A DNA stretch of 64,000 nucleotides, from positions 1 through 64,000 of the forward strand of contig JABCYQ010000005.1 of the NCBI GenBank assembly GCA_013290125.1, given 5' to 3'. The translations under genes and the position numbers were made by a program. Every line of letters begins with the position of its first letter. Within the stretch, counting starts at the first letter, position 1. The notes under the pieces were generated by a model that was not told where the DNA came from, made no database searches, and saw only the letters and a program-made list of their open reading frames with translations. The stretch comes from Vulcanimicrobiota bacterium. Its GTDB lineage: Bacteria > Vulcanimicrobiota > Vulcanimicrobiia > Eremiobacterales > Eremiobacteraceae. Shown here one piece after another: positions 33,286-42,116 of this stretch.

Positions 33286-34347
33286 ATGGCTACGGCAAAA
33301 CCGGTCCTCTTCTCGGGCACGTCCAATCCTGCGCTCGCTGAAGATATCGCCAAGAGTTTAGGCACGCGCCTCGGTAAGGCGCTCGTTACGACGTTTGCCA
33401 ACGACGAACGCCGCATCGAGATCCACGAGAACGTGCGCGGCGCCGATGTCTTCGTGATCCAGTCCATCTGCAAGTCGGCCGACGGCCTATGCGGCGTGAA
33501 CGACTCCATGATGGAGATGCTGCTGATGATCGACGCTCTGCGCCGCGCATCGGCTCAGCGCATCACGGCGGTGATCCCGTACTACGGCTACGCCAAGCAA
33601 GACAAGAAGACCAAAGGCCGCGAGCCGATCTCTGCAAAGCTGATCGCCAATCTGCTCGTCACGGCCGGTGCCGACCGCATCGTGACCGTCGATCTGCACG
33701 CCGCGCAGATCCAAGGCTTCTTCGACCAGCCGGTGGATAATCTCACCGCGAGCTACATCCTCGCGAACCACCTCATCAATTCCAAGAAGATGCAGGGCCC
33801 GGGAATCGTCGTGGTCTCGCCCGATGCCGGCGGCGTCGCGCGCGCCGAGGCGTTCGCTAAGCGCCTGCAGGCAACCGTGGCCATAGTCTTCAAGCGCCGG
33901 CCGCGGCCGGACGTCAACGAGGTCAGTGAAGTCGTCGGCGATCTTCAAGGCAAGACGGCAGTGATCATCGACGATATGATCTCAACGGGCGGCACGCTCG
34001 TCAAAGCGGCCGAGGCGCTTTTGGAGCGCGGTGCGCTATCGGTCGTCACGTGCGCCACGCACGGCATCTTCGCCGGTGACGCCGCGAAGAAGTTCAACGA
34101 TTCGCCGATCGCAGAGGTCATCGTGACGAACACGATTCCGGTTCCGCATGACATCCGCGGCGAGAAGATCAAAGTGTTGTCTGTCGCGCCGATGCTGGCC
34201 GAGACGATCAAGCGCATCAGCACCAACCGCTCGATCTCAGAACTCTACGAAGAGCAAGAAGGCGAACTCGCTGCAAACCAGCGCACCGGCTCGCTGTTCG
34301 ACAAACTTTCGGTCGGTGAGCCGGCGTCGCTCGCGCATCGCCCGTAA
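33286..34347 (+). CDS. prs: Ribose-phosphate pyrophosphokinase
   Basis: A 353-residue enzyme that makes phosphoribosyl pyrophosphate from ribose 5-phosphate and ATP. The family blocks are present: VTTFANDERRIEI, PYYGYAKQDKKTKGREPISA, VTVDLHAAQIQGFF and the PRPP loop IIDDMISTGGTL. It is about 35 residues longer than usual because of a C-terminal tail after SISELY. The ATG has GGGAGAA upstream. It heads the prs-rplY-pth cluster, and its product feeds the nearby pyrE reaction. Confidence 0.97.
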   Translation: MATAKPVLFSGTSNPALAEDIAKSLGTRLGKALVTTFANDERRIEIHENVRGADVFVIQSICKSADGLCGVNDSMMEMLLMIDALRRASAQRITAVIPYYGYAKQDKKTKGREPISAKLIANLLVTAGADRIVTVDLHAAQIQGFFDQPVDNLTASYILANHLINSKKMQGPGIVVVSPDAGGVARAEAFAKRLQATVAIVFKRRPRPDVNEVSEVVGDLQGKTAVIIDDMISTGGTLVKAAEALLERGALSVVTCATHGIFAGDAAKKFNDSPIAEVIVTNTIPVPHDIRGEKIKVLSVAPMLAETIKRISTNRSISELYEEQEGELAANQRTGSLFDKLSVGEPASLAHRP

Positions 34348-34370
34348 ACACACAAGCGTAAAGGAACATA

Positions 34371-35021
34371 ATGGAACAGATCACCCTTGCCGCAAAGCCT
34401 CGTACGGCCATCGGCACCAAATCCGTCAAGCGCCTGCGCGAAGAAGGCAAGGTGCCGGGCATCGTCTACGGTCGAGCGTTCGGCGAGGCCGTCGCGATCG
34501 TGATCGAAGCGAAAGACTTGCGCGCGGCCCTGAGCCACGGCGCACACTCCGTCATCAATCTGGAGATCGACGGCCGCAGCGCCACGCCGGTTCTGCTGCA
34601 CGAGCGGCAGCTCGATCCCATCACGAAGCATCTGCTGCACGTCGACCTCCACGCGGTCGACCTCAACGAAGAAGTCGAGACGATGGTGCGCATCGTCGCG
34701 ATCGGCACCGCGGCAGGCGTGAAAGAAGGCGGCATCCTCGACATCGTGGCGCGCGAAGTCACGGTGGCCGCGCTACCCGGAAGCATTCCCGACCATATCG
34801 AAGTCGACGTTCGCGATCTCAATATCACGGATGCCATCCACATCCGCGAATTGCCGGTCATCGAAGGAGTCCGGTATGTAGACGAGCCCGATGACGTCGT
34901 CATCGCCGTGCTCCCGCCGTCGAAGGTTGAGGAAGTCGCTCCGGTGGCTGCGGTCGGCGAACCGGTCGTGGCCGAACCGGAGCTCATCGGCAAGAAGCCG
35001 GTGGAGGAACCGGAAGCCTGA
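34371..35021 (+). CDS. rplY: 50S ribosomal protein L25, CTC/TL5 type
   Basis: A 216-residue L25 of the long general-stress (CTC) type. The N-terminal domain binds 5S rRNA (about 1-95, with KVPGIVYG and HLLHVDLHAV). The C-terminal TL5 domain (about 100-190, IPDHIEVDV and IRELPVIEGV) is followed by an acidic/Val-Pro-rich tail. It lies 23 bases after prs and 17 before pth, a common gene order. Confidence 0.96.
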   Translation: MEQITLAAKPRTAIGTKSVKRLREEGKVPGIVYGRAFGEAVAIVIEAKDLRAALSHGAHSVINLEIDGRSATPVLLHERQLDPITKHLLHVDLHAVDLNEEVETMVRIVAIGTAAGVKEGGILDIVAREVTVAALPGSIPDHIEVDVRDLNITDAIHIRELPVIEGVRYVDEPDDVVIAVLPPSKVEEVAPVAAVGEPVVAEPELIGKKPVEEPEA

Positions 35022-35038
35022 TCGGGGCGTAGTCGCGC

Positions 35039-35638
35039 ATGCGGTTGATCGTGGGCCTCGGCAATCCCGGGGCCCAATACGTTCGCACTAGGCACAATAT
35101 CGGATTTCGAATCGTGCGCGCCGTCGCGGCTTCCGAACAGCTGGACGCGTGGCGCTCCCGATTTGACGCCCGCCTCGTGCAGGCGCCGGCGCTTGACGCG
35201 CTGCTCGTATTGCCGCAGACGTATATGAACGCATCGGGCGATGCGGTCGCACCGATCGTCGCCTTCTACAAGATCGATATCGCGGACATTCTCGTCGTGT
35301 GCGATGACATCAATCTGCCGTTCGCTCGCCTGCGCGTGCGGCGCGGCGGAAGCGACGGCGGCAACAACGGTTTGAAGTCCATCACGTACTCGCTCGGCAC
35401 ACAGGAATATCCGCGTCTTCGGTTCGGCGTCGGCCGTGCGACGATGGACGCGATCGGCACCGTCCTGGGACCATTTACGGGCGAAGAAGAAAAAGTGCTC
35501 CCCGCGACGATCGACCGCGCGATGGCCGGCGTGCGGGCATTCTGCGTCGATGGCTTGGATGCCGCGATCGAGCGTGTGAACGCGTTCGGCGGCGACCCGC
35601 CACCCGTACAGCCGCCTACAGATCCCGTCGACCCGTAG
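35039..35638 (+). CDS. pth: Peptidyl-tRNA hydrolase
   Basis: A 199-residue enzyme that frees tRNA from stalled peptidyl-tRNA. The catalytic His19 is in RTRHNIGF, Asn9 is in GLGNPG, and the conserved Asp is in VVCDDINLPFARLR. One point is unusual: the motif normally written GGHNGLKS is GGNNGLKS here, so the His before the conserved Asn is changed to Asn. Otherwise the family blocks and length are normal. It is the last gene of the prs-rplY-pth cluster. Confidence 0.95.
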   Translation: MRLIVGLGNPGAQYVRTRHNIGFRIVRAVAASEQLDAWRSRFDARLVQAPALDALLVLPQTYMNASGDAVAPIVAFYKIDIADILVVCDDINLPFARLRVRRGGSDGGNNGLKSITYSLGTQEYPRLRFGVGRATMDAIGTVLGPFTGEEEKVLPATIDRAMAGVRAFCVDGLDAAIERVNAFGGDPPPVQPPTDPVDP

Positions 35639-35650
35639 GGTCGTTTATAA

Positions 35651-36226
35651 CTAGACAGAAGGCGAGCGCCTGCTGCCGGGATCTTGCAGCGGCACGCCGC
35701 GTTTGCAAAGCTCGCACTCTTCTGGCGGGAAATCCGCGAGCGGAAGGTCGAGCAGGGCGGTCACCGTGATCGGCAACTCAACGCGACCTCGTTTTACCAC
35801 CGCACCGATAGCCACGACCTCGCCACTCTGCTCGCGCACGACGCGGATGATCTCTTCCGTCGACTTGCCAGTCGTCATCACATCTTCGACGACAGCGACG
35901 CGCTCGCCGGGACCGATCGCAAAACCGCGCCGCAGCATCGGCACGCCGTTTTCTTTTTCGATGAAGATATCGCGCACGCCGAGCGCCTTCGCCACGATAT
36001 AGCCCGGAATCACGCCACCGATCGCGGCCGCAACCACGACCTGCGGCCGTGAGTCTTTGAGCCGTTCGGCCAGCGCTCCGCAGACGGCCTCTGCAGTGGG
36101 CGGGTCTTCAAAGATCCGAAACTTCTGGATGAAACGGTCGCTGTGCAATCCCGAAGACAACACGAAATGCCCCGTGAGCATGGCGCCACGGCGCTCCAGA
36201 AGCGCGAGGACTTCATCGGATGTCAT
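35651..36226 (-). CDS. pyrE: Orotate phosphoribosyltransferase
   Basis: A 191-residue enzyme that joins orotate to PRPP, giving OMP. The PRPP loop is VVEDVMTTGKST (about residues 115-126). The segments GHFVLSSGLHS at the N-terminus and AAIGGVIPGYIVAKAL are family marks. Length is normal. It is the last gene of the minus-strand pyr group, 32 bases after a secreted protein gene. Confidence 0.96.
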   Translation of the reverse strand: MTSDEVLALLERRGAMLTGHFVLSSGLHSDRFIQKFRIFEDPPTAEAVCGALAERLKDSRPQVVVAAAIGGVIPGYIVAKALGVRDIFIEKENGVPMLRRGFAIGPGERVAVVEDVMTTGKSTEEIIRVVREQSGEVVAIGAVVKRGRVELPITVTALLDLPLADFPPEECELCKRGVPLQDPGSRRSPSV

Positions 36227-36258
36227 GTCGGGTGGTTGGCGTGAAGTCGGTATGGACC

Positions 36259-37164
36259 CTACGGTTTAGGTGCGGCTGGTAGAGTGAAATACTCGGCGGG
36301 CAACGATGCCGGCACCGTGATGTCGTGCAAGCGAAGAGTGCACTCCATGTTGGCGTGATAGAAAAGCGCGTAACCGTTGCCGTGGAAATGCACTGCGCTC
36401 AAAAGCCAATACGCGCCGATCGGCGCGAAGTCCACGTCCGCCTGCAGCCCGAATTCGAAGACGACTCGGCGCATCGTGAACTCAGCATGGGCCGATCGCA
36501 CGAGGAACGTCGCTGGATCGACGTACAGATCGGTCAACGGATGATCGTCGATATCGCTGATCGCGCGCAGATGAAGGTGGTAGACCGTCGCATTGTCGCG
36601 TTGTTCCAGTCCGACGAGCGTGATCTCGTAGTATCGGCTCGCCTCCGAGGTCACCGCGCCTAGGACTTGCGCCGTGGGATTGACGGATGACGAATCCGTC
36701 CCCGTGGTGGACGACGCCATCGGTCCCGGGGAAGCCGACGCACGCGGCGACCGCGACGGTGACGGTGACGGCGACGGCGAAGCGTCATCGAGCGGATTGT
36801 CTTCTGAAGGAGCGATCAGCGGTTCGCCGCGATATTCTGCGTGCGAAACATCGTCTTGCTGCAGCGCTCGATCGTCTTTCGTTCGATACCACACGTGATA
36901 CGAATGCGCATCGTTTGCGTGGCGCAGGTTTATATCCCATTCCGTTTTGCCGTTTGTCGTGGTCGGTGTCAGGACCAAGTTGTGCCCAATATAGTCGAGT
37001 TGGTAGACGGCGTATTGCGGGCGCACGGCATTTGCTGCGCGCATCGCTGCAACCGCCCGGCGATAGATGGTGTACGGGTTAGGCGTGACTGCCGGAGACG
37101 GCGTCAAAGACGGCGCCGGGGTGGCAACGAAAAGCGCCGCAACCAATGCAAGAACACACGTCAT
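36259..37164 (-). CDS. Exported protein with Ser-Pro linker, within the pyr cluster
   Basis: A 301-residue exported protein of unknown function. A signal peptide (VLALVAALFVATPAP) is followed by a TPSP stretch, a first domain (about 30-120), an SPSP-type linker of about 35 residues and a second domain rich in beta strands ending with YFTLPAAPKP. The second half (VGLEQRDNATVYHLHLR, VDPATFLVRSA) recalls lipoprotein-carrier or outer-membrane-protein-sorting folds, a weak resemblance. It sits between pyrF and pyrE in the same direction without an obvious link to pyrimidines. Confidence 0.75.
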   Translation of the reverse strand: MTCVLALVAALFVATPAPSLTPSPAVTPNPYTIYRRAVAAMRAANAVRPQYAVYQLDYIGHNLVLTPTTTNGKTEWDINLRHANDAHSYHVWYRTKDDRALQQDDVSHAEYRGEPLIAPSEDNPLDDASPSPSPSPSRSPRASASPGPMASSTTGTDSSSVNPTAQVLGAVTSEASRYYEITLVGLEQRDNATVYHLHLRAISDIDDHPLTDLYVDPATFLVRSAHAEFTMRRVVFEFGLQADVDFAPIGAYWLLSAVHFHGNGYALFYHANMECTLRLHDITVPASLPAEYFTLPAAPKP

Positions 37165-37216
37165 GCGAATGATACGCGTTTAACCGGCAATATGTTTCGA
37201 CGGACGGCGACGACGA

Positions 37217-37244
37217 AGGGGGCAAGCAATGCTTGCCCTACTAC
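37217..37244. repeat. Family A palindrome with TACTAC flank
   Basis: GGGGGCAAGC-AAT-GCTTGCCCTACTAC lies in the 90-base gap between pyrF and the exported-protein gene. The outer TACTAC is the complement of the GTAGTA seen before other family A copies. Confidence 0.8.
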
Positions 37245-37255
37245 GAGAATCAAGA

Positions 37256-37939
37256 CTATGACGGGCGCAGTTCGTCGACGATCGCGCGGGCCGCGGCGGC
37301 AGGATCATCGGCCTTGGTCACCGGTCGCCCCACGACGATGAAATCTGCGCCGGCGCGCGCGGCGTCCGCGGGTGTGGCCACGCGGCGTTGGTCGCCGGAA
37401 GGCGAACCCGATGACCGTATGCCCGGGCAGACGATCGTGAAGCCAGGCCCGCACTCGCTCCGGATCCGCGCCGCGTCGTCGACCGCGCAGACGACGCCGT
37501 CTATGCCACAGCTCCGAGCGAGAAGCGCAAGCCGGAGCGCCTGATCCTTTGGTTCCGCCTCGATGCCGATCGCGCGCAGGTCTTCGGCGGCGAGGCTCGT
37601 CAACACCGTGACAGCGACGATTCGCATTCCCGCACTCTTCGCCGCCGCCGCGGCGCCGAGCATGGCGGCTCCGCCGCTTGCATGCACCGTCAAGAGCTTT
37701 GCGCCGGTGTGCGCGGTTGTGCGCACCGCAGCCCCGACGGTGTTCGGGATATCGTGCAGCTTCAAATCTAGGAAAACCCGCTTGCCGGCTTCGCGCAGCA
37801 GCGTCAGGATCAGATCGCCGTAACCATAGTACGCTTCGTAACCTACTTTATACCAGTCCACGACCGGCGCGGTGCGCTCCACCACCACGCGCGCATGCCC
37901 GTAGTCCGGTTCGTCGATCGCGACGATCAATTCCGTCAT
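37256..37939 (-). CDS. pyrF: Orotidine 5'-phosphate decarboxylase
   Basis: A 227-residue enzyme that makes UMP from OMP. The catalytic Asp-Lys-Asp region is FLDLKLHDIPNTVG (about residues 57-70), and the phosphate-binding part VCPGIRSSG and IVVGRPVTKADDP is present. Length is normal for group I. Its ATG follows the pyrD stop directly. Confidence 0.96.
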   Translation of the reverse strand: MTELIVAIDEPDYGHARVVVERTAPVVDWYKVGYEAYYGYGDLILTLLREAGKRVFLDLKLHDIPNTVGAAVRTTAHTGAKLLTVHASGGAAMLGAAAAAKSAGMRIVAVTVLTSLAAEDLRAIGIEAEPKDQALRLALLARSCGIDGVVCAVDDAARIRSECGPGFTIVCPGIRSSGSPSGDQRRVATPADAARAGADFIVVGRPVTKADDPAAAARAIVDELRPS

Positions 37940-38896
37940 CTAATGCGACCTCTCACCAGCGAAACTGGGGTTCGCCGAGCCGACCAGCGCGCGCACCGAA
38001 GTAAGACCGCGTTCAGCTGCCGCATCGACAAGCGCATCGGCGACGAGAGCGGCGACGTCCGGGTTTCGAAAATTCGCGGTGCCGATCGCAACCGCGCTTG
38101 CGCCTGCGAGCACGAATTCCAGCGCGTCGCGGCCCGTCTCGATGCCGCCCATGCCGATGATCGGGATGCGCACCGCTTGCGCCGCCTCCCAAACCGCGAG
38201 GACCGCGATCGGCCTGATAGCGGGTCCGGTCAACCCGCCGCTCACGTTGGCGAGCCACGGCTGCGAGCGCGCGACGTCGATCGCCATGCCGCGAACCGCG
38301 TTGATCAGCGAGATAGCGTCCGCGCCCGCGCTTTCGGCGGCGCGCGCGATCGGTTTCACGTCGGTCACGTTGGGCGTGAGTTTGGCGATCACCGGAAGGC
38401 GAACGCGTGCCTTGACAGCCCGCACCACGTCGGCGGTGCTCTCCGGGTTGGCCGCGAAACATTCACCTTCGCGATCCACGTTCGGGCACGAGACGTCGAG
38501 TTCGATCGCGACGACGTTCGGCAAACCGTCCATGCGCGCCGCGACTTCGGCAAATTCCGCGACCGAAAAGCCGGCCACGCTCGCGATAACGGCCGTTTGG
38601 ACCTCGCGAAGATGCGGCGCGTCGTGTGCGAGAAAATGCTCGATGCCCGGCCCTTGCAGGCCGATCGCATTCAGCAATCCAGCAGGCGCGGGCAGCACGC
38701 GCGGCATGCCGTTGCCGAGCCGCGGCTGCAGCGTCACGCTCTTCAGCGTGATCGCGCCGTACGCGCTGACGTCCGTGACGCGCCCGAACTCGGCACCGCG
38801 ATTGTAACAGCCGCTCGCCGCGATGACGAAATTCTTGAGTTCGCTCTTGCCGATCCGCGTCGTTGGATCGATCCGCTCACGCGCGAGCTCGGTCAT
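37940..38896 (-). CDS. pyrD: Dihydroorotate dehydrogenase, class 1B catalytic subunit
   Basis: A 318-residue FMN enzyme that oxidises dihydroorotate to orotate. Family marks are NFVIAASGCYNRG, LDVSCPNV, IAKLTPNV and GMGGIETGRDALEFVLAGASAVAIGT. Class 1B is shown by the adjacent pyrK electron-transfer subunit. The ATG at 38896 overlaps the pyrK stop by four bases; the longer open frame is antisense and not used. Confidence 0.95.
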   Translation of the reverse strand: MTELARERIDPTTRIGKSELKNFVIAASGCYNRGAEFGRVTDVSAYGAITLKSVTLQPRLGNGMPRVLPAPAGLLNAIGLQGPGIEHFLAHDAPHLREVQTAVIASVAGFSVAEFAEVAARMDGLPNVVAIELDVSCPNVDREGECFAANPESTADVVRAVKARVRLPVIAKLTPNVTDVKPIARAAESAGADAISLINAVRGMAIDVARSQPWLANVSGGLTGPAIRPIAVLAVWEAAQAVRIPIIGMGGIETGRDALEFVLAGASAVAIGTANFRNPDVAALVADALVDAAAERGLTSVRALVGSANPSFAGERSH

Positions 38897-39717
38897 GCGC
38901 TCCACACAAGATCCGCGGCGGCATAAACGGTGCCGTCGAAGCAGACTCGCGAATAGTCGAAGTCGCGCGACTCGGCATGGGCTTTGGGATAACCGCTGCC
39001 CTGCTTCGCGCCGCGCCGGACCGGAACGACGCAACCCCAGCACGTGCCCATCGAACAGCCGAATGTCTCTTCCATAGATATCTCGCATGGCATGTTGGCG
39101 GCGACGCAACGCTTGCTCAGCGCTCGAAGCATGTTCGGCGGTCCACAACCGTAGACGATGTCCGCGGGCGGCTCGCTGTCGAGCGCGTCGAGCACGCTCC
39201 CGCGGGTGCCGGCAGTGCCATCGTCAGTGCACAGCTCCACGTTCAACCCGAGCGCTCGCAACTCGGCCGCGCCGACGAGCAACGCTGCGGTCCGCGCTCC
39301 GAGCACAACGCGGGTCTGCACGTCTGCAGCTAGCAGGCGTTTACCGAGAAGCCAAAACGGCACCACCCCGAGCCCGCCCGCCACGATCGTCGCGCGCGCG
39401 CCTCTGGCGGGGATGGTGAAATCGTTGCCGAGCGGACCGATCAGGTCAACCGCTGTGCCGATATCGCTGTGCGCGAGTTGCGCCGTCCGCTCTCCCCACT
39501 CGCGAAAAAGCACGGTGATCTCGTCGCCTTCGGCTGTCCAGATGCCGAGCGGCAACCGCACCGCGAATCTGCCCGGCTGATCGATCGCCACATATTGTGC
39601 CGCGCGAACGGCACCGGCGATTCGCGGCGCGCGGAAGCCCACACACCAAAAGCCGGGAGCTACACACTCCCGGCGCGTGATCATCGCATTTTCATGGGCG
39701 AGCGGGCGTTGAGCCAT
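38893..39717 (-). CDS. pyrK: Dihydroorotate dehydrogenase electron-transfer subunit
   Basis: A protein of about 274 residues that passes electrons from PyrD to NAD through FAD and a [2Fe-2S] cluster. The FAD part has AVRLPLGIW near the usual RPxSxx position, the NAD part has GGLGVVPFWLLGKRL and YGCGPPNMLRAL, and the cluster ligands are in FGCSMGTCWGCVVP with a fourth Cys in RVCFDG. The ATG at 39717 is preferred; a GTG at 39753 is the alternative. It is the first gene of the pyr cluster. Confidence 0.93.
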   Translation of the reverse strand: MAQRPLAHENAMITRRECVAPGFWCVGFRAPRIAGAVRAAQYVAIDQPGRFAVRLPLGIWTAEGDEITVLFREWGERTAQLAHSDIGTAVDLIGPLGNDFTIPARGARATIVAGGLGVVPFWLLGKRLLAADVQTRVVLGARTAALLVGAAELRALGLNVELCTDDGTAGTRGSVLDALDSEPPADIVYGCGPPNMLRALSKRCVAANMPCEISMEETFGCSMGTCWGCVVPVRRGAKQGSGYPKAHAESRDFDYSRVCFDGTVYAAADLVWSA

Positions 39718-39873
39718 CTCGATTTCGCGCTTCGCGTCCCGTTCGCGGGCCACCTAGGACGTGCGCGGCGTCAACATATGACATTACCACGGCATAGCCG
39801 GGACATCGCTGTAATAGATGACACCTCCGAGCCGTTATACAGATAGGACAAACAACAGAAAGGGGGCCCGGCA

Positions 39874-40014
39874 ATGCAAGGAGTGCTAGTGTTCAGAAAC
39901 CTCGACGAAGCGGAGCGGTCGGGCTTTCTCTTCTACGATCGCCAAGGCAGCACGACTCTCGTCCGCAAGATGACTGCCCGCGGCTGGGCGCTCGCGTTCG
40001 TGCAACCGAACTGA
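39874..40014 (+). CDS. Small protein of 46 residues
   Basis: An open frame for 46 residues, beginning MQGVLVFRNLDEAER and ending AFVQPN. It is supported by a strong ribosome site (AAAGGGGG seven bases before the ATG) and by an intrinsic terminator shortly after the stop, so it looks like a complete small transcription unit. It has no signal peptide or membrane segment and I do not recognise it. Confidence 0.55.
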   Translation: MQGVLVFRNLDEAERSGFLFYDRQGSTTLVRKMTARGWALAFVQPN

Positions 40015-40055
40015 AGAAGCCTTCACCTCCTAACCAAATCGGGGAATCGCAGAAA

Positions 40056-40095
40056 AGCGGTCGGCCACAAAGGCCGGCCGCTCTTCTTTTTTGTC
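40056..40095 (+). terminator. Intrinsic terminator
   Basis: AGCGGTCGGCC-ACAAA-GGCCGGCCGCT forms an 11-bp stem with one G-T pair and is followed by a T-rich tract (TCTTCTTTTTT). It is not one of the interspersed repeat families. It ends the unit of the 46-residue gene. Confidence 0.8.
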
Positions 40096-40174
40096 GGTTT
40101 TCGCTGAAGGTATGCGCATTGGTTTTTAGGAACGCATCGGCTCTTTTCGCATGCTGAGCATCGGGGGGCCTCCA

Positions 40175-40582
40175 GTGGAAGTTTCGCCTTACATATTTTT
40201 TGACGGCAACTGTGAAGCCGCGCTGAAGTTCTATAAAGACGTATTCGGCGGCGATATCGTCGACATGACGCGAGTCAGCGACACGCCCATGGCTTCGAAA
40301 ATGCCGCCTGATCAGAGCAACCGTGTCATGCATGCGACGTTCAAGGGACCCGGGATCAACTTCATGGCCGCCGACGGCACGATCGGCGAATCGCCGACGA
40401 ACGAGCGCATCTCACTTTCTATTGGGACGGGCGATATGAGCGAAGGCGAGCGCATCTTCAAAGGGCTCTCGGAAGGCGGCAACGTGACCATGCCACTCGA
40501 GGATCAATTCTGGGGCGCGCGATTCGGGCAAGTCACGGATAAATTCGGAATTGACTGGATGATGAATATCGCGAAGGGCTGA
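40175..40582 (+). CDS. VOC-family (PhnB/glyoxalase-like) protein
   Basis: A 135-residue protein of the PhnB-like vicinal-oxygen-chelate group. Marks are VSPYIFFDGNCEAALKFYKD at the N-terminus, FMAADG, SLSIGTGDMSEGERIF and the end FWGARFGQVTDKFGIDWM. The activity of this group is mostly unknown. The GTG at 40175 places the family N-terminus correctly and has GGGGGG upstream; an ATG eight codons earlier has none. Confidence 0.88.
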   Translation: MEVSPYIFFDGNCEAALKFYKDVFGGDIVDMTRVSDTPMASKMPPDQSNRVMHATFKGPGINFMAADGTIGESPTNERISLSIGTGDMSEGERIFKGLSEGGNVTMPLEDQFWGARFGQVTDKFGIDWMMNIAKG

Positions 40583-40596
40583 TGAGGTCAATCTGC

Positions 40597-40666
40597 CTGA
40601 AGGGGCCGATTTTATATCGGCCCACGTTGCGTTCGCCTGGGCCGACATAAAGTCGGCCCCTTCAAA
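40597..40666. repeat. Inverted pair of family B repeats
   Basis: CTGAAGGGGCCGATTTTATATCGGCCC and, after about sixteen bases, GGGCCGACATAAAGTCGGCCCCTTCA in the opposite direction. The two halves could pair as one long hairpin. The arrangement is the same as at 44682-44748. Confidence 0.85.
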
Positions 40667-40744
40667 AAACCAAGTGGAACGCCGCAGAGGTGCAGGGTGC
40701 AAAGCACAAGAGCGGCGTTCGTGTAGGGAAACGCAATTCGAACG

Positions 40745-41302
40745 TCAGTGGTTCCGTAGGTCGACCGATTCGATCTCGTCGTAGCGAACCGATCCCGAGG
40801 CGGGCACCGATGCGAAGAGCACGATTCGGCGCACCTGCATTTCTATAACGGAGGCCAGTTGCGGCGCGTCGATCGGCGTCCGGCCATCCGAACGGCCGAC
40901 AGTCACGTGCGCGATCGCATCGTCATCGAATCGAAATCCCAGCCCGACGAATTCCGCGCGGATCACGGCGCCAGTACGCGCAAACGCCTCAAGCTGAGAC
41001 TCGCCACCGACGTATACTACACGAGGTCGACGCAGGCTCGGAAACGCGTCGATCGATCCAAATCTGAGCGCAAAAGGCGCGCACGTCGCAGCGGCCTGCA
41101 CGAAAGCGCCGCGTACGGACGCGACGCGAGGCTCGGCGACCTTCCCCAAAAATGCCAACGTCACGTGCCAATTCTCGCGGCGAACCCACTTCAGGCGGAC
41201 GCCGGCACGCGTGAGCTCTTCGGCGGCGCCCGCGACGTACGCGCGGCCGGCCTCGTCCAACGGAATCCCCGCGAACAATCGCACGCGCCGCTCGGTTCGC
41301 AT
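40745..41302 (-). CDS. thpR: RNA 2',3'-cyclic phosphodiesterase
   Basis: A 185-residue 2H phosphoesterase of the LigT/ThpR group. Both HxTx motifs are visible: HVTL at His46 (NWHVTLAFLG) and HVTV near residue 131 (AHVTVGRSDG). The length and the opening RLFAGIPLDE are typical. The cellular substrate is not known for most members. It is divergent from the response-regulator gene. Confidence 0.94.
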   Translation of the reverse strand: MRTERRVRLFAGIPLDEAGRAYVAGAAEELTRAGVRLKWVRRENWHVTLAFLGKVAEPRVASVRGAFVQAAATCAPFALRFGSIDAFPSLRRPRVVYVGGESQLEAFARTGAVIRAEFVGLGFRFDDDAIAHVTVGRSDGRTPIDAPQLASVIEMQVRRIVLFASVPASGSVRYDEIESVDLRNH

Positions 41303-41420
41303 GCGGGACCGGCCGCTCCCCCGGTTGCTTTCACGTCCCGTTAATGCGAACCGGGCATGCAGCCGTTAACGTATGGTAGAGGAGAGGCGCGGCCGCGCAT
41401 CGCGGCTGCCGAAAGGGTGC

Positions 41421-42116
41421 ATGGAACAGCTCGCAGCCACCGGGCGGGCTGAGAAGCAATGGATACTCATCGTCGAGGACGATGAAAAAATCGCGCGCGT
41501 CCTTCAGCTCGAACTCGAGCACGAAGGGTTCCGCGTCGAAGTCTGCCATGACGGCGCAAGCGCGATCGAACGCGCTTTGAAAGGTCCCGACCTCATCGTG
41601 CTCGATCTTCTGCTGCCGCGCATCGATGGAATGGAAGTCTGCCGACGCGTGCGTCGGCACTCCTCGGTCCCGATCATCATGCTCACGGCTAAGGACGCAG
41701 TGCCCGACCGGATCGCGGGGCTCGATACCGGCGCAAACGACTACCTGACCAAGCCGTTCTCAATAGAAGAATTGCTAGCGCGCATCCGCGTGCAGCTCCG
41801 TTCGCACGAGCCCGGCGCTCGAACACTGAGCGCGAAGGATCTCGTGCTGAACCGCGATACTCACGAGGTGACTCGCGCCGGCCAATCCATCACGCTTACC
41901 GCCAAAGAATTCTCGCTCCTCGAGTTCTTGCTCATGTATCCGAACAAGGTGCACACGCGCGACGAGATCTTCAACAGCGTCTGGGGATCCGATTTTCTTG
42001 GGGAATCCAATCTCATCGACGTCTACATCCGATACTTGCGCAATAAGGTCGACGAAGGCACCGAGGACAAGCTGATCCACACGGTCAGAGGTGTGGGCTA
42101 CGCGCTCCGGACCTGA
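41421..42116 (+). CDS. OmpR/PhoB-family response regulator
   Basis: A 231-residue transcription regulator. The receiver domain has the acidic pair in VEDDEK, the phosphorylated Asp62 in LIVLDLLLP, and the Lys in LTKPFS. The C-terminal winged helix has ITLTAKEFSLLEFLL and YIRYLRNKVDEG. The ATG at 41421 has AAAGGG upstream; an earlier ATG would add a Arg-rich stretch not usual in the family. Its partner kinase follows with a short overlap. Confidence 0.95.
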   Translation: MEQLAATGRAEKQWILIVEDDEKIARVLQLELEHEGFRVEVCHDGASAIERALKGPDLIVLDLLLPRIDGMEVCRRVRRHSSVPIIMLTAKDAVPDRIAGLDTGANDYLTKPFSIEELLARIRVQLRSHEPGARTLSAKDLVLNRDTHEVTRAGQSITLTAKEFSLLEFLLMYPNKVHTRDEIFNSVWGSDFLGESNLIDVYIRYLRNKVDEGTEDKLIHTVRGVGYALRT

